DNA of 64,000 nucleotides from Siphonodentalium dalli. Lineage: Eukaryota > Mollusca > Scaphopoda > Gadilida > Siphonodentaliidae. Position numbers and translations under genes: made by a program. Where the stretch lies: the NCBI GenBank assembly GCA_032622095.1, contig CP136061.1, positions 215,294,373-215,358,372 on the forward strand, in the 5' to 3' direction. The notes under the pieces are model-generated. The model did not search any database. It had not been told where the DNA came from and saw only the letters and a list, made by a program, of their open reading frames with translations. The stretch's first letter is position 1. Each line of letters starts with the position of its first letter. This document shows positions 24,410 through 36,825 of the stretch, piece after piece.

Positions 24410-25736
24410 TCAATTCCAATTAATCGAATAACGGTTAATCAAATAATTCGTTTATTATAATAATATTTCAGATTCCAAAACCATTTTAATAGTACATCTG
24501 TATTTTTTAATTGCTTATTCGAATAGACTCCCAAGCGGACTATCGCTTAATAGAATAGAATATTCGCAAAAATGTGCTCTGAAAGTCTGTATTTTCGTGC
24601 ATTCTAGAACTTAGTTGAAGGTATTTCATCCAAAATATTATAGTTTATGTCAAGAAACCGCAGACAATCGTATTAGATCGAAAATGGGTGACATAAAACG
24701 TTTCAAAAGCGAGTGCTTTACGGTCATAAGTTACTTTAAGAAAGTGATTTTTCAATTAAATGTGAATATTAAAATATTATAATAACACTTGTTTTGTTGT
24801 TTTATTGCCCAACATTCCCATAATTCACGCCATAAATGAGTCAAATGACACTATTAAATTTTGTAAGCAGTGTTGGAAAATCCCGCATCTATAGTCTATA
24901 GTAGTCTATAGTTTATATCAATGTTCAGACTTTTTTTTTTTTTTTTTTTTTATGGAAACTAATAAACCGGACGCTTTATTCGTGACCCATTGTCCACATA
25001 GAAGATGTTACAATAGCGACTAATTGCATGTTTAACAAAAGCCAGTACTGTAGTTGGACAGACACCTGTTAGCGACTCGGTTCTTTTGTATTTGATGTCT
25101 GTTAATGACCATGCATAAAGAACTGTTTTGTTCGTTTCACACTCTATGGCGCGAACAAAGGATTGGCCCATTAATTATGACAGAGTGTTTGTTTAAGTAT
25201 TTGTTTGAGTACACCCGCTAACAAAGGGCAAATTAACGTGTCACTTGTAAAAACAAAATCGTACCAGGGCTATTATAGATGCGATGCTGTGGTGAATAAC
25301 TCTAACCAGTCCTTCAATGTAAACATTAAACATGTGCTTCTATCGATCAAAGGTGAATAACTCTAACCAGTCCTTCAATGTAAACATTGAACACGTGCTT
25401 TTATCGATCGATGTTTTTACAATTTTCCCTCGGTAAAAAGTAACAACAAACACACAATCTGACAATGGTATTACAAATATTTAAATATTATATGAAACAA
25501 TCAATAAAGAGAACAATATTATGAAGTAAATACACATTTAATAACAGGTATTTTAAAGTTTTTATATCAAACAAACATCGGTCAAGTCAGTGGTACATCG
25601 TCAACTCGAAATTACGTTTTTGTGCATCGTCAACTCGAAATTACAACGTTTTGGTGCAAATTCGTCTAATCAAATAATCGGTTATTCAAATAAAAAACTG
25701 CTGCACCGAGCATATTCTATTAACCGAAATCGACTG
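24410..25736. mobile_element. TA-flanked element with CAGTC termini (Tc1/mariner or pogo type)
   Basis: Left end TA then 'cagtcaattccaattaatcg', right end 'ttaaccgaaatcgactg' then TA. TA target duplication with CAGT ends is typical of the Tc1/mariner/pogo group. About 1.33 kb. Near the right end a 58-bp unit ('gtgaataactctaaccagtc') is duplicated at 25293-25410. An open frame of 70 codons (minus, 24959-25171) is not recognisable. 25740-26060 holds nothing clear. Confidence 0.65.
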
Positions 25737-26060
25737 TAACACAAGGTTTCCGCCACTATGGCAGACCAGCCTCATTCCCCTCCACGAACAGGACTTGATC
25801 ACAAAATGGACACAGACCGAGCTCAAACCCTATAGGGGATTGCCGACACTGACGATTAACAAGTCGCAGTGAATCATACACTTGATGCCTTAATAAGACA
25901 TGGTCTGCAGCTCATGTCATGTGGATAGTTGTCTATAGTTGTTGGGTAACGCTTTGGTGGCACAAGTCAAACCAATCATCACATCAATGAGACCGGTTCC
26001 ATCAAAGAGAATTGCCTGCCAGTAATAATGTCGCATTGTGTGCCAGTTTAGATTCTTCTA

Positions 26061-26273
26061 CAGTAATGCCCTAAATAATCGACTCCTTAACCACAGAAGA
26101 ATTATGGGTAACTATTCAGGATTTAGTCGGAAATATGGCTTGTTGCCATTTACTGGAAAGCTCTTACTGAGAGCTTTCTGATGAATGGCAACAAGCCATA
26201 TTTCCGACTAAATACTGAAAAGTTACCCATAATTCTGCTGTGGTTAAGGAGTCGATTATTTAGGGAATTACTG
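26061..26273. mobile_element. H2 foldback MITE, near-complete (213 bp)
   Basis: Two ~100-bp arms: 'cagtaatgccctaaataatc' ... 'ttagggaattactg', TA before the left end; loop near 'gctcttactgagagc'. The most complete uninterrupted copy here. 26290-26780 shows no feature. Confidence 0.9.
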
Positions 26274-26780
26274 TTTAAAGATCCGGCCATAGTAGGCCCT
26301 TTCTTCACTCTTTTGGAACCTCAAACAATGTCAACAATGCCATCGATCTCTACCGCCTTTCAGTGTAAAGTTTGTTGTAGTGTTGAATTTGTGCCAGTTT
26401 AGCATCAGGTACATTGGTTGTAACTTTACCCGCTTTGTTTTTTTTTGTGCACAAATAGTTATTCACCCATTGAACACGCGTTGCTGGTTTCCGTTCTCTG
26501 GTAGATTAACTTCCATGTCTATATGCCATAATTTATAAGTCGCAGCTTCGACTTGGCACGAAATGTTTATTTTGATAACGTTCAATCCATGTAATACCAC
26601 ATGCTGTTTTAATTTGGTTTCTGTATGAAGCATAAATGTTCCTGCCTTTTGTCTCCAGCGCAAGGAAATGGCTACTTTTCAGTGACAAAATATTCCCCAT
26701 GGTCGTGTTACGTGTTTCCCAAAACAGCCTCGTTTATTTCCCCCTGGTGGAAACCCTGTATAAGAACTAGTGAACACAAT

Positions 26781-27055
26781 CAAGGCTTGATATAGTGTGT
26801 CTGACATTTGCAGAATGAGGTCACCAGAGGGTGCATTTATTGAAGATATCCTGCACAGTGAGCTAGCATCACCAAATTGACCCTCTGTGGACCTCATTCT
26901 GCTTAGGCCTCTGCTTCTGGGAAGTATCTGTAGTCTCAAATTAACATTCTTTTTAGTTACTTTTTCCCTCCAACTTCAACTGGGGAACTGGGTAACTAAA
27001 TTCACCCTCTGGGGATCTCATTCTGCAAACGTCAGACACACTATATCCAGGCTTG
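26781..27055. mobile_element. H1 MITE with near-perfect 8-bp target duplication
   Basis: Ends 'caaggcttgatatagtgtg' and 'cactatatccaggcttg'; flanked by 'aacacaat' and 'gacacaat' (7 of 8). The right hairpin has lost one arm. Confidence 0.8.
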
Positions 27056-29014
27056 GACACAATAGTATTTCTCTACATTATTCATATCAAAATTCCAAAG
27101 AATTCATCACTCAGCACACATAAGCACCCTTATAAATAATAAACCCATTTTCATTGTGAATTCACAAAACTTAAGATTCTTGTGTCAAATTATTTTTGAC
27201 AAGTTTTAATTCGTATTCTGACCAATGCACGGAAAACTCACATAGTTCTATGTTAATCTAAGTTAAATGTTCACAGTGTTATATTTACATTCCTACTTGC
27301 ATTCAACTCTGTGGAACTTGAATCCAGGACGTTGATTGGTTGAAATCGCATCATGTGATGTTGTGCAAGAGGCACATCTTGTAATCTGCTAGCTGAGTGT
27401 CAATATAAGGAATGGATGTTGATTTTGTTAAAATCAAGGGAATATATATGAATGCAAGTTGGTCTGGCATTTTTATGTGTGGGACGCTTTTGCAAACTGT
27501 CAGACTAATCTAGGCCCCTGCGAAGCTTCAATTTGGTGTCAACATCGGCGACCAGATTCAGGATCAATACTGAATCGGCTCTCCAATTTGGATATTTTAG
27601 AATTCGTCCATTCTTTCCTGTTTATGTGGACAAACAACTAAATTTTTTATTTATGGAGCTCAATTGAAGGGGCAATGGCCGCATTGTACCATTTTTTCCT
27701 TTCCTGTCTGGAGGTCTCACCGACACAGTGTATGATGTAATTTAGAGTTTATTCTATATAAGCAATTACATCCAATCGCAGTCCGTCACCCTTTCAGAGA
27801 TGTCATTACGTGTAACATTCGTAACATTGCCGGTTCTTGGACAATGTTGGGGTAAAATGTAGTATATGTAAGTGACTATAATCACTATATATATACAGGT
27901 CAAAAGTAAAGACATCTACGATCCATACACATTTATATTATTAGTGTTAGCAATGGTTTCTTCTAATCGATCTAAGCGTGCATGCATACCTATGTTAACT
28001 TGCCAAGTGTGTTTTGTGTCATAATTATGCTAGTTGTATATTAATACATTATAGTTCCCCCATACTTTAATAACCAATGATCCACCTATATATTTAACAC
28101 ATTAAGATGGTCTCTCACATAAATGCATTCCGATGGAAAAGAAAGCCCGGTAATGCAATAATTTATTATAAATTCAGGGATAAAATGTACATGCTGGTTA
28201 TATAGAGTTACCTCCCGTCAAACAAAATGCATTATTACAAGTAGTCCATCCGGGTACTGCAATCGCAACTTCTTGGATTATTGTACTTGGCAGAAATAGA
28301 TATTTACATATGAAAATCACCGACATTGGCCGATTACCGGGTACTAATGTGGCTAGTCATGCGCATTTATATGCATGCCATTGTTTATGATACAGCATGT
28401 ACATCATTCCTGAAAATCTTAGAATACAGTCATAGCCATTGACAACTATCAAATTAATTAACAAACACTATTACATATATACACTTTACTAAAGTAGTCG
28501 AAAAGTGTATCTTCAGTAGTATTTACTCATTTTATAGTGGTCAAGGTCTGTGTGTTTAGATGACGTATATGTCACATGTTATACTAAGTAATAAATAGTT
28601 TCGATTTTCGTTCAAAAATAAAGTTGAGAGAGATGTCAATCGCAAAATGTTTGTCAATGAACTCTGTCTTGGTTCTTTGTTTCAGCTTTTATAAGAAATA
28701 AGTAAACAATAATTAGAAGGATATCCGATAGTCAGCTATGATTTTCTCCGTCCAGTGCTTGTCCCGATTCGATTAAGATTCTATGTCATTTCGACATCGG
28801 ACACCCGATTCGATTCGAGATTCGATTAGGTTGCCGAATTTACGATTCGCATGGCCCTAGACCAATCCATACTCCTAGAAACACAAGCAAATCAAAATCC
28901 ATCAAACTACCCACCAAAGATTTCACTCCCCAAAAACAAATTTTAAAATGCATTTATCTATCATTATAAACAAATTGTTTTGATTTTATAACAATGCATT
29001 CTAATATTCCTTAC
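27056..29014. other. Intron 5 sequence without recognised feature
   Basis: Part of intron 5 of the Tudor gene. I see no exon, RNA gene or clear repeat, apart from a 'gattcgattcgagattcg' rich patch at 28762-28850. Confidence 0.5.
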
Positions 29015-29071
29015 CTCATCTTGATGAAAGCGACTAGAGTATGTCCATCCACGAATATTCTCATGAACTCT
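29015..29071 (-). CDS. Tudor gene exon E: SN-like strand
   Basis: 57 bp. Acceptor 'gttctttcag', donor 'gtaagg'. One base completes a Lys codon split with exon D; 18 codons follow ('EFMRIFVDGHTLVAFIKM') and two bases remain. The alternating hydrophobic pattern is that of the strand after the W-S segment in extended Tudor domains. On its own it would be too short to call; the exact phase fit on both sides and the strong splice sites make it convincing. Confidence 0.85.
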
Positions 29072-29339
29072 CTGAAAGAACAATGGAGTGAGCAGTTATA
29101 ATAATAGTGACCTGTGAGAAATCTAGACTTAAATATTTTCCTTTATCATTGTTGGTTTTGGAGGAGGTGAATTTTGCTTGATTTAGCCTAAGAAACTTGG
29201 TCCAAAGATTGTAGTGGCTCTTTGTAACTTAATATTGAGTAACTAATATTTGTTTGTTTGGGAGAATATATATGAAGAAACAACATCGACAAACAATGTA
29301 AATAAAAGGTCGCCGACCGTGTGTCCAACAGAAAAGGTG

Positions 29340-29770
29340 GCTTTTTAGAAAGGATAACTTAATCGGTAAATTCTAAGTTGACAAGGACCATATTTCCGGT
29401 AAAAATGGGTGGACCGAACATGTATTTGAACTTGATCTGTATTTGGAGCTGATAAGTTACCTCACATACCAAATTTGATTCAGATCCAATCAAACAAACT
29501 GTTATCATTCGTAAACCTCAAAAAGACAAATTTGGTTTTGATCCGATAATGCAAACTGAAGTTTTCATCCAGAAAATTTCTGAATGGACAGATTCTAAGT
29601 CCAAAAGGGGCCATAACTCCAGCAAAAATGGGCCGACCGAAGCCATATTCGAACTTGACCTGTGTGTTGAGCCGATAATCTCACACAGCAAATTTGGTTT
29701 CGATCTGATAGCCCAAAATAAAGTTCTCATCCGGAAACTTTCTGCACGGACAGATACCAAGACGGACACC
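29340..29770. repeat. Interspersed repeat R6 in intron 4
   Basis: 'ggggccataactccagcaaa', 'cgaacttgacctgtgtg', 'caaatttggtttcgatctg', ending 'acggacagataccaagacgg'. Confidence 0.75.
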
Positions 29771-29884
29771 AGTTATTTTATAGAAGAGAATGCATTGGCA
29801 GAGAATTTTTAATGCTGCACCAGCTCAGCTCCCATCAGAATGGACAGAATTCTTATCAGTCTCAACTTTACACCTCATTCAAAA

Positions 29885-30322
29885 CAAGCCTGATTATAGT
29901 GTGTCTGTCATTTGCAGAATGAGTTCCCCAGAGGGTGAATTTAGTGACGCTATCCCGCATAGCAGGCTAGCATCATTAAATTCACCCTTAAGGACCTCAT
30001 TCTGTCTAGACCTCATCTTCTCTGGAAAGTTTCTTTATTATCAAATTTCTGTAGAAACTTAGATTCTATTTCTTTTTTAGTTTAGTTTCTCTTTGTCCCC
30101 AAATTGGCAGATAACACACATTGCATAATCGAGGTTCCCAATGGGTGTACATCACAATATTCACCATTTGGGAACTTCAATCTGAGTCTATGTCTCCCAT
30201 CGCAGATGAGGCCTAATCAGAATGAGGTCCCCAGAGTGTGAATTTAGTGATGCTGGCCCGCTATGCGGGATAGCGTCACCAAATTCACCCTTATTCTTCA
30301 AATGACAGGCACACTGTAATCA
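29885..30322. mobile_element. H1 MITE
   Basis: 'caagcctgattatagtgtg' to 'cacactgtaatcag', two hairpins and the central 'ttcccaatgg' palindrome. An H3 end fragment precedes it (29780-29833). 30323-30778 shows nothing clear. Confidence 0.8.
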
Positions 30323-30782
30323 GATCCATCCCGTAATAACTCGTAAGCAAAATAATTATTCTCACCAGTGCATGGGAGGCATCCCTAATTTATTTTTCTT
30401 CGCACCCTATATTTTGCCGCAATTTATCATGTTTATTGAGGCAATGCCGGACTTGGTCACTCATCCAACACACCACATTTTATTCCAGATTATAAAACCC
30501 AATGTAACCATTAATGAAAATCTAGTAACTTCTATTGTTGGGTTAGATAATATGAAATGACAGCTTGATATGTATGCCTTATGCACCAAAATACATTCAC
30601 CCAATCCTTCATGTTTCAGCTTGATTGATGCCTCTCTTAGTTCTTGACTTGTTGATTAGGGAGCCGGGCGTAACTGAGTGGTAGCACTTGTGTCCCAATC
30701 CCAATTGTTGTATTCATACTAATTAATGTGTCAATTTTTGCATATATATATATATTCTGAATATGACAATAAAATATGTTAA

Positions 30783-31037
30783 CCCCTTCATGACGGGAGC
30801 TGTGCTGGTGCAGCATTAAAGATCCTGTGCCAGTGCGTATTCTTATATATGCGAGTCTCCCACAGGGAACCTCGCATATATAAGAGAATGCACTGGATTA
30901 CAAGGGCACTGTAAATATTGTTAGGCCAATGTATTCTCTTATATATGTGAAGCTCCATATGGGAGACTTGCATATATAATAGAAGGCATTGGCACAGGAT
31001 TTTCGCAAAATTTAAGGAAGCTCCAGTCATGGAAGGG
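30783..31037. mobile_element. TTAA-flanked H3 element next to exon D donor
   Basis: TTAA at 30779-30782 and 31038-31041. Ends 'ccccttcatgacgggagc' and 'ctccagtcatggaaggg'. Two internal palindromes of the H3 unit. No coding capacity. Lies about 19 bp downstream of the 5' splice site of exon D. Confidence 0.88.
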
Positions 31038-31060
31038 TTAAACTAAACTAGAATTCTTAC

Positions 31061-31215
31061 TTGGATTGTTTAGACCATGTTTGGCCAGATGCAGGAACAA
31101 CACCATCGAGGAAGCACTCTACAGCCTGGAAGGGGAGGTGCAGGAACTCCTTATCCAGCTTCCTAACATTTATTTCCTGAACCTCCTCCTTGTTGCCAAA
31201 ATCAACATAGAAAAC
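31061..31215 (-). CDS. Tudor gene exon D: second half of the Tudor barrel
   Basis: 155 bp. Acceptor 'ctggtttcag', donor 'gtaaga'. It begins in phase 0 and leaves two bases. The first residues 'VFYVDFGNKEEV' are the most diagnostic Tudor motif (family pattern V-x-Y/F-V/I-D-Y/F-G-N). Tyr, Phe and Asn here are expected cage or ligand-contact residues; the second aromatic is Phe rather than the commoner Tyr, which is frequent in TDRD proteins. 'LDKEFLHLPFQAVECFLDGV' then matches the conserved 'L-x-x-F-L-x-L-P-F-Q-A' strand that returns to the SN-like half, and 'TWSKQS' follows. A TTAA-flanked 255-bp element ends at 31037, about 19 bp past the donor. Confidence 0.92.
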
Positions 31216-31334
31216 CTGAAACCAGACCAAATGGTTAGGTGTCACACAATGGGTGTTCCGTATCCTGATTGAACTCCCAGTGGGAGACCAAGGACCCCCC
31301 TCTCTACCATGCAGTGAATTGAACTACATCAAAG

Positions 31335-31803
31335 GTCACCATATGTGACCCGCCATATCAAATCCAGTCGTAAGTCGGGATTTGTTTTTACCCTGTGCCA
31401 ATGCATTCTCTTATATATGCGAGTCGACCATAGGTCGCCTCGCATATATAAGAGAATGCATTGGCCTAACAATTTTTTATCATTTTTTTAAAAATAACTG
31501 TTTCTTACAATTTTTAGGACATAAAATAAAAAACATCCATTACCCTGCAGGGAGCCCCACACATATATAGAAGCATATAGAAGAGTGTCGTCTGCTCATG
31601 TTTGTCTGTGGCTCTGTATGGGTGAAATTATAAAATTGTTAAAGAATACAAGAAAAAATTATTAAATTTGTAAAAAATTGTTAGGCCAATGCATTCTCTT
31701 ATATATGCGAGGCGACCTATGGTCGACTCGCATATATAAGAGAATGCATTGGCACAGGGTAAAAAAATCCCGACTTACGACTGGATTTGATATGGCGGGT
31801 CAC
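31335..31803. mobile_element. Foldback element with gtgacccgcc termini, copy 1
   Basis: Inverted ends 'gtgacccgccatatcaaatc' / inverse ending 'ggcgggtcac', each followed inward by a complete H3 palindrome, with AT-rich spacer. Flanked by 'atat' on both sides. About 469 bp. Confidence 0.88.
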
Positions 31804-31840
31804 ATATTATCATAAATAATACAAAAATAAAACTCATTAT

Positions 31841-31921
31841 AACCCTTCAATGATGGGATCTTCCTGAAATTTTGCGAAAACCCTGGACAATGCATGCTCT
31901 TAAATATGCGAGTCTCCCATT
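31841..31921. mobile_element. H3 element fragment
   Basis: 'aacccttcaatgatgggatc' ... 'gcgagtctcccat', one end only. Confidence 0.6.
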
Positions 31922-33610
31922 CTTCAATAATTGCGGGCTGAATGGTGTGCCGATGGATTCACATTTGATATTCAAGATGGCTGCTGGCGGCCATGTTATA
32001 ACAAACTTTGAAAAAAAATAGATGGCATCCATCTAGAGGTCACCCCCAAAGTAGAGCTGAAACGGTTGACCCATTCTTCTAACCGGTTAACCATTGGGGT
32101 TAACCGGATTTCAACCGGTTAACCGCTAATTTCTAGCGGACTTCTCTCCCACTAATTATGTCGACATTATGCCATGCTCCAGGGACAAACCTAGGTGAGA
32201 AATAGTAGCTGAAATAAAGACCTTATTCACGGCATTTAACGATATTCAAAAACACGAATTCGCTGTTCTTTTGCTGGCTCTCGTGATGGGGAATGAGCAA
32301 GTGAAATTTGTGAATGGCAGGAGGGATCGCTTATTTGCCGTGATCAGCATATGTTTGGGCATTTGTAAAACGAGTAACAATAGTATGGGTATTGGTAAAA
32401 CGAGTAACAAAACTATATATTAAAGATCTGTAATATATCATTATCATTGGTATATCCTCCAATGAATTATATATAAAGACAAGAAAGTAATAACTATAGA
32501 ACAAAGAGGAAGGTCAGTTAGGTCAGACTCGCAGTCCTATTCAGTATTCGAGCTATTCGTCGGTATCATGATCGCGGACACTAGTGTTGGAAGGTTATAG
32601 AATTTACGTTTCGGTTTCGGTTTATTTTGGTAAAAAAAACCTCGGTTTCGGTTTTAGTATGCAATCACTTAACATATAGAAATTACTGCCAAATTAGTCA
32701 ATTAGTCCCACAGGCACAACCAGTTACATAGTAGCATGGAGCATCAATTTCCTTGATAAAAGGGAAGATCATTGAAGAAGTTTTGGGTTGCTTCAACTAC
32801 GATGTCTGTTTGGTCACTCAATTGAATTGATCATATTAGATCACAACAGGGAGGAAGAACGGGAAGAGTGAAGACATTGTGCAGCTGATCTCAATCATCA
32901 AACTTTGTCGACTTACATAGTTTTTATAAACCCCAATGTAAAACAGTTTTAGTATGTCGTGGTGTGATTTCAATTTGAATCCATCTTGCTTCGTGCAGTA
33001 TTAACTATTAAGTTACGAAAGCACGCATTGCCACACAACGCCACTTTTACGTTGTCACTTCCTTGTGTGCATTCAGACTTGATACACAGTGACTGCACAC
33101 GTGCTTTTGTCGGAAGATCAGAGAAAACTTCAAAGGGTCGGAATTGATTGAAGATCGCCGACACTTCCAGACAGTTCGAGAATTGCTACTAAGTATCTGA
33201 TACTACCGCGTGTACCAATTAATAATTGCCCTCTACTATCGGTGACACAGGATTTAGTATTAGTTTTGCATCATTTAACCTAATATTTTGAGGATTATTC
33301 ACGTTCACATTCAACTGACAACGGGATGCGGTTACGTCCGGTTCATTTTTTTCTAACCGGTTACGTCGCTAACCGGATGCTAACTGGTTAACCGTCTAAC
33401 CGTTTCAGCTCTACCCCAAAGAAGTTTGCTGATGATCGGATAAGGGAGGTGGCATGTAGGGTGTGCAGAAGACCCCAAGAGTAAAATGAAATTTGGAAAA
33501 ATGTGCTGGCTCCCATCTAATGGTCACCCAAAAGATCAATCTGATGATCAGATGAGGAATGTGCCAAAGGATTTAGTCATTCAAATAGTAAAAATCCAAG
33601 ATGGCTGACA
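31922..33610. repeat. Interspersed repeat R4 split by a hAT element
   Basis: Left part to 32051 ('catccatctagaggtcaccc') and right part from 33414 ('gaagtttgctgatgatcgg') are continuous when 32052-33421 is removed. Confidence 0.8.
32052..33413. mobile_element. Non-autonomous hAT element, 1362 bp
   Basis: Exact 8-bp target duplication 'ccccaaag' at 32044-32051 and 33414-33421. Terminal inverted repeats 'tagagctgaaacggtt' / 'aaccgtttcagctcta', then subterminal 'aaccggttaacc' palindromes at both ends. 8-bp duplication and TAG-starting ends are typical of hAT. No transposase frame seen. Confidence 0.92.
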
Positions 33611-33923
33611 GCAGTCTCTTTGAAAAGCCAATGAAATTCCTGTCGGATGTACTTCTCTAGATCTCTCCATTATATTACATTTCTATGACAACGCGACATT
33701 CCAAACATGATGTAGTAATCCGTTTCCAAATATGGAGTGCATTCCTGGCACAGTAACAGTTTGTGAGAATCGTAGTATTTAGAAATAGTTATAAATACAA
33801 CAAGATGAGAAAGAATAATCATGAATATCGTTGACTGATAAAAACTCGAAGATGATGTCTCCTACTATATTACAATGAGTATAGTGAATTATATACTTAT
33901 CGCCTGTATTCAGTTTTACAACC

Positions 33924-33988
33924 GGCTTGTTGCCATTCATCTGAAAGCTCTCGATGAGAGATTTCCGATGAATGGCAACAAGCCATAT
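33924..33988. mobile_element. H2 core hairpin only
   Basis: 'ggcttgttgccattcatc' and its inverse around 'gctctcgatgagag'; outer arms missing. Confidence 0.75.
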
Positions 33989-33989
33989 G

Positions 33990-34430
33990 AATTTGCCAAT
34001 GGCAAAAATAATTCACATTTGGTAAAAAATATTTTCATTTGGCAAAAGTTTTGGCAAGTCACTTATTAATTCCTCAATAAAGTTGAAAAATAATGGTCAA
34101 TCAATACCATTAATTTTAGGAAACTATTACAATAGAATTATATTAGTGGTGTTTTCTATGGTTTCGGAAAGTGAACACCTCCATGAAGATGCAGTTAATC
34201 TGGTAATGTTACTATCGATGGGTGGATGGATTACCAATATGTAGTGTGATGGTCGTGTTTACATAGCTAATCCTCTTGTGATGTTCCCTTCTGATGAAGC
34301 AACTCTTCTGCCATTTTATTGTTTGGTGATTGGTTTATTGTTATATGATAAACCACAATAGAGATACAAGTATAATTTTTAACTGACTGCTTTCCTATCG
34401 ATATGATAGGTCGTTCAAACCACGAGTGTC
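33990..34430 (-). repeat. Interspersed repeat R11, copy 1
   Basis: Inverse of 62485-62895: 'gttgcttcatcagaagg' and 'tatcgataggaaa' on the minus strand, 'ggtcaatcaataccatt' at the other side. Begins with 'catttggcaaaa' runs. 34431-34935 shows nothing clear. Confidence 0.7.
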
Positions 34431-34935
34431 GAAACATAACAAGACAGTCAAAGACTGTGGGGTCGCTCACCAGACTGCAAAGACTGATAAGACTGGGACT
34501 TTGGAGACCACAACAGTCAGAACTTTTCATAATCACTTTAAAAGAAGTAGATCTAAACAGGATATGTGGCTAGAGAGGCTTCATGAATGTAGATCAGTGA
34601 ATATCAAATTACCAAATCTACCTTGAAATTACCAAATCTAACTTGAAATTACCAACTGTACACTAGTGATCACCCCCTACTCCAGCTCAAGAAGTCCCCT
34701 CTCGCCCGGGGCCCAGACTCCCATGTCTTAGGTTGAAATTTCACAACCGACATCTCAAACTTTCTCAATTGTTAGAAATTTTCAATCTCACAAGCGCTTT
34801 ATATAAAACCATTTAGACATGATTAAAGCCCAATTATCCATGGATCCAAAAACACTATATGTATGTCAGATTAATCAGGCAGATAGTTCCAAGGTAGACG
34901 TTTTAATGAATTTTGTATTTTAATGATTTTTTAGA

Positions 34936-36540
34936 CACAAAAGTCTTAAGTCCCCACAGTCCCGTCATTTCTTAACGGGTTGACCTCATGTTAACAGATC
35001 TGAATCTCAGTCACTAAAGGATCCTCCATACTATATGGTCCAACCTCTCTTGAGAAGACATTATAAGTATTACTATAGAGACATACAGTTATGTCCCTGG
35101 TCCCACCCTATTTAACCTGGTGACCCCATCTGCATAAATTTGAATCCCAGACACCAAAGAACCCTTCATACTAAATATCAGTAAAATAAACCTGACGGTC
35201 CGTGTAAAGGAAGCATATTAAGAGGAAAACTGTCCTTTGCTTGGCCCCTATTTGACCAGGATGACCCCATTTGAACAAATCTGAACTACAGTCACAAATG
35301 GACCCTTCATACCAAATATGAACCAATTCAACCTGATGGTACACAAGAAGTCGTTTTTAAGAATTACTATGGAGGGCAAGAGTTATAGCCCTGGCTTCAC
35401 AACCATTTGACAGTGACCTCACTTGAACAAATCTGAATGTGAGTCACCTAGGGAACATCCACACCAAATATGAACCCATTCAGTCTTATGACCTAGAGAA
35501 GATGTTCAAAGAATTGTTGGCAGATGGATGGACGGACAGACAGATGAACAGGTAACAGATGAGAAGTGATGACTATAGCTTCTTCTCATAAGAGCTTCAA
35601 ATTTACATTTCATTGAACAAATCTGTCAGTCATCCCCCCCCCCCCCCAACACTGTGGGGACATCCCTGTGAGAATATGACATACAACATTTATTTGACTA
35701 CATTAGCTTAACAAAATTCCCATGACCTTGAGAGCAAGTGCATTCTGAGAATTATATTCCATTCATCAAGCCATCAGCTACCAGTGTCTGAGAGGTGTTG
35801 ACATAGATAATTAGGTTTTAACGACTGCACACACAGCTTTTTGATACTCCTACAGCTGTGATCAAAACAAGGATTTTAATTGGGTGAACGAGGAAGAGAT
35901 AACATGGTATGATACAATGTGGTGTGGCAGGGACAGGAGGTGGGGTGGGGAGGGTGGGGTTGGGTAGCTGTGATATGTCTAAAAAAATCAATGGTCAAAA
36001 TGCAAAAATGTTATTTTTTTTTTAGAGTTATGTCCCTGGCTGTGCCCCTATTTGACCCAGTGACCCGATTTGAACAAATCTGAACCCCAGTCATCCAAGG
36101 TCTCTCTGTACCAAATATAAGCTAAATCGGCCAAATATTTTTTTAGAAGTCATTGTAAGAATTACTATGAGTTATGGCCCTGGTTTCTCAACTAATTGAC
36201 CGGGTGACCTCATTTGAACAAATCTGAACACCAGTCACCCAAGGACCATCCATACCAGATATTAGCTAAATCGGCCCAATGGTTCTGAACAAGAAGTCGT
36301 TGTAAGAATTACTATGGAGGAATAGAGTTATGGCCCTGGCTTCGCAACTATTTGACCCAGTGACCTCATTTGAACAAATCTGAATGAGAGTCACATAGGA
36401 AACATCCACACCAAATATGAACCAATTCGGTCTTCCGGTTTCAGAGGAGAAGATGTTCAAAGAATTGTTGACGGATGGACGGACGGACGAGGAGTGATGA
36501 CTATAGCTCCACCGGAGACTTCGTCTCAGGTGAGCTAAAA
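34936..36540. repeat. Interspersed repeat R7, several diverged units
   Basis: Repeated 'catttgaacaaatctgaa', 'agtcaccaagg'-like and 'ccatac(c)aaatat' phrases about every 150-200 bp; ggac tails at 35526 and 36473, the second followed by 'gacttcgtctcaggtgagct'. Includes a C run at 35633. No coding evidence. Confidence 0.75.
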
Positions 36541-36825
36541 ACTCAATCAAGGTTGCAGAAAATGATACTATCTAATAGAATTTGGCAAAAAAATATTTTC
36601 ATTTGACAAAAGTTAATTTCGGTCCAGCGCGTACCCCGTTTACAACATTAGTTGTGTTTGACAATGCATGGAAAAATTGTCAACATGTCATTGACATCTG
36701 ATCAGTGAAGTGATCTGTTGTGTCATAAACCAATGAAATCGCGTGTACTCTGCATCACTCTCCAATGAAATGGAGGGAATCCCATCAATACAGAAACTAA
36801 GTTTAATCCACAAATCTAGATACGT

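Noticed and set aside
24959-25171. 70-codon minus frame inside the TA-flanked element, considered as transposase remnant
   Set aside because: Too short and no convincing DDE motif; any likeness is below what I can defend.
25918-26016. Minus-strand open stretch 'ILFDGTGLIDVMIGL' resembling the end of a Tudor domain
   Set aside because: No acceptor gives the phase needed after 29015-29071, and 23759-23927 supplies a much better in-phase domain end with a stop.
26300-26400. Minus-strand stretch 'AKLAQIQHYNKLYTERR' as a Tudor linker exon
   Set aside because: No pyrimidine tract or plausible acceptor, and wrong position in the domain order.
27459-27641. 60-codon plus frame in intron 5, and an acceptor-like site near 27621 on the minus strand
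   Set aside because: No motif, and exons 29015-29071 and 23759-23927 already join in phase without it.
30655-30700. tRNA-like phrase 'gtaactgagtggtagcac'
   Set aside because: Only an A-box-like stretch; no B box, no stem pairing, no tail.
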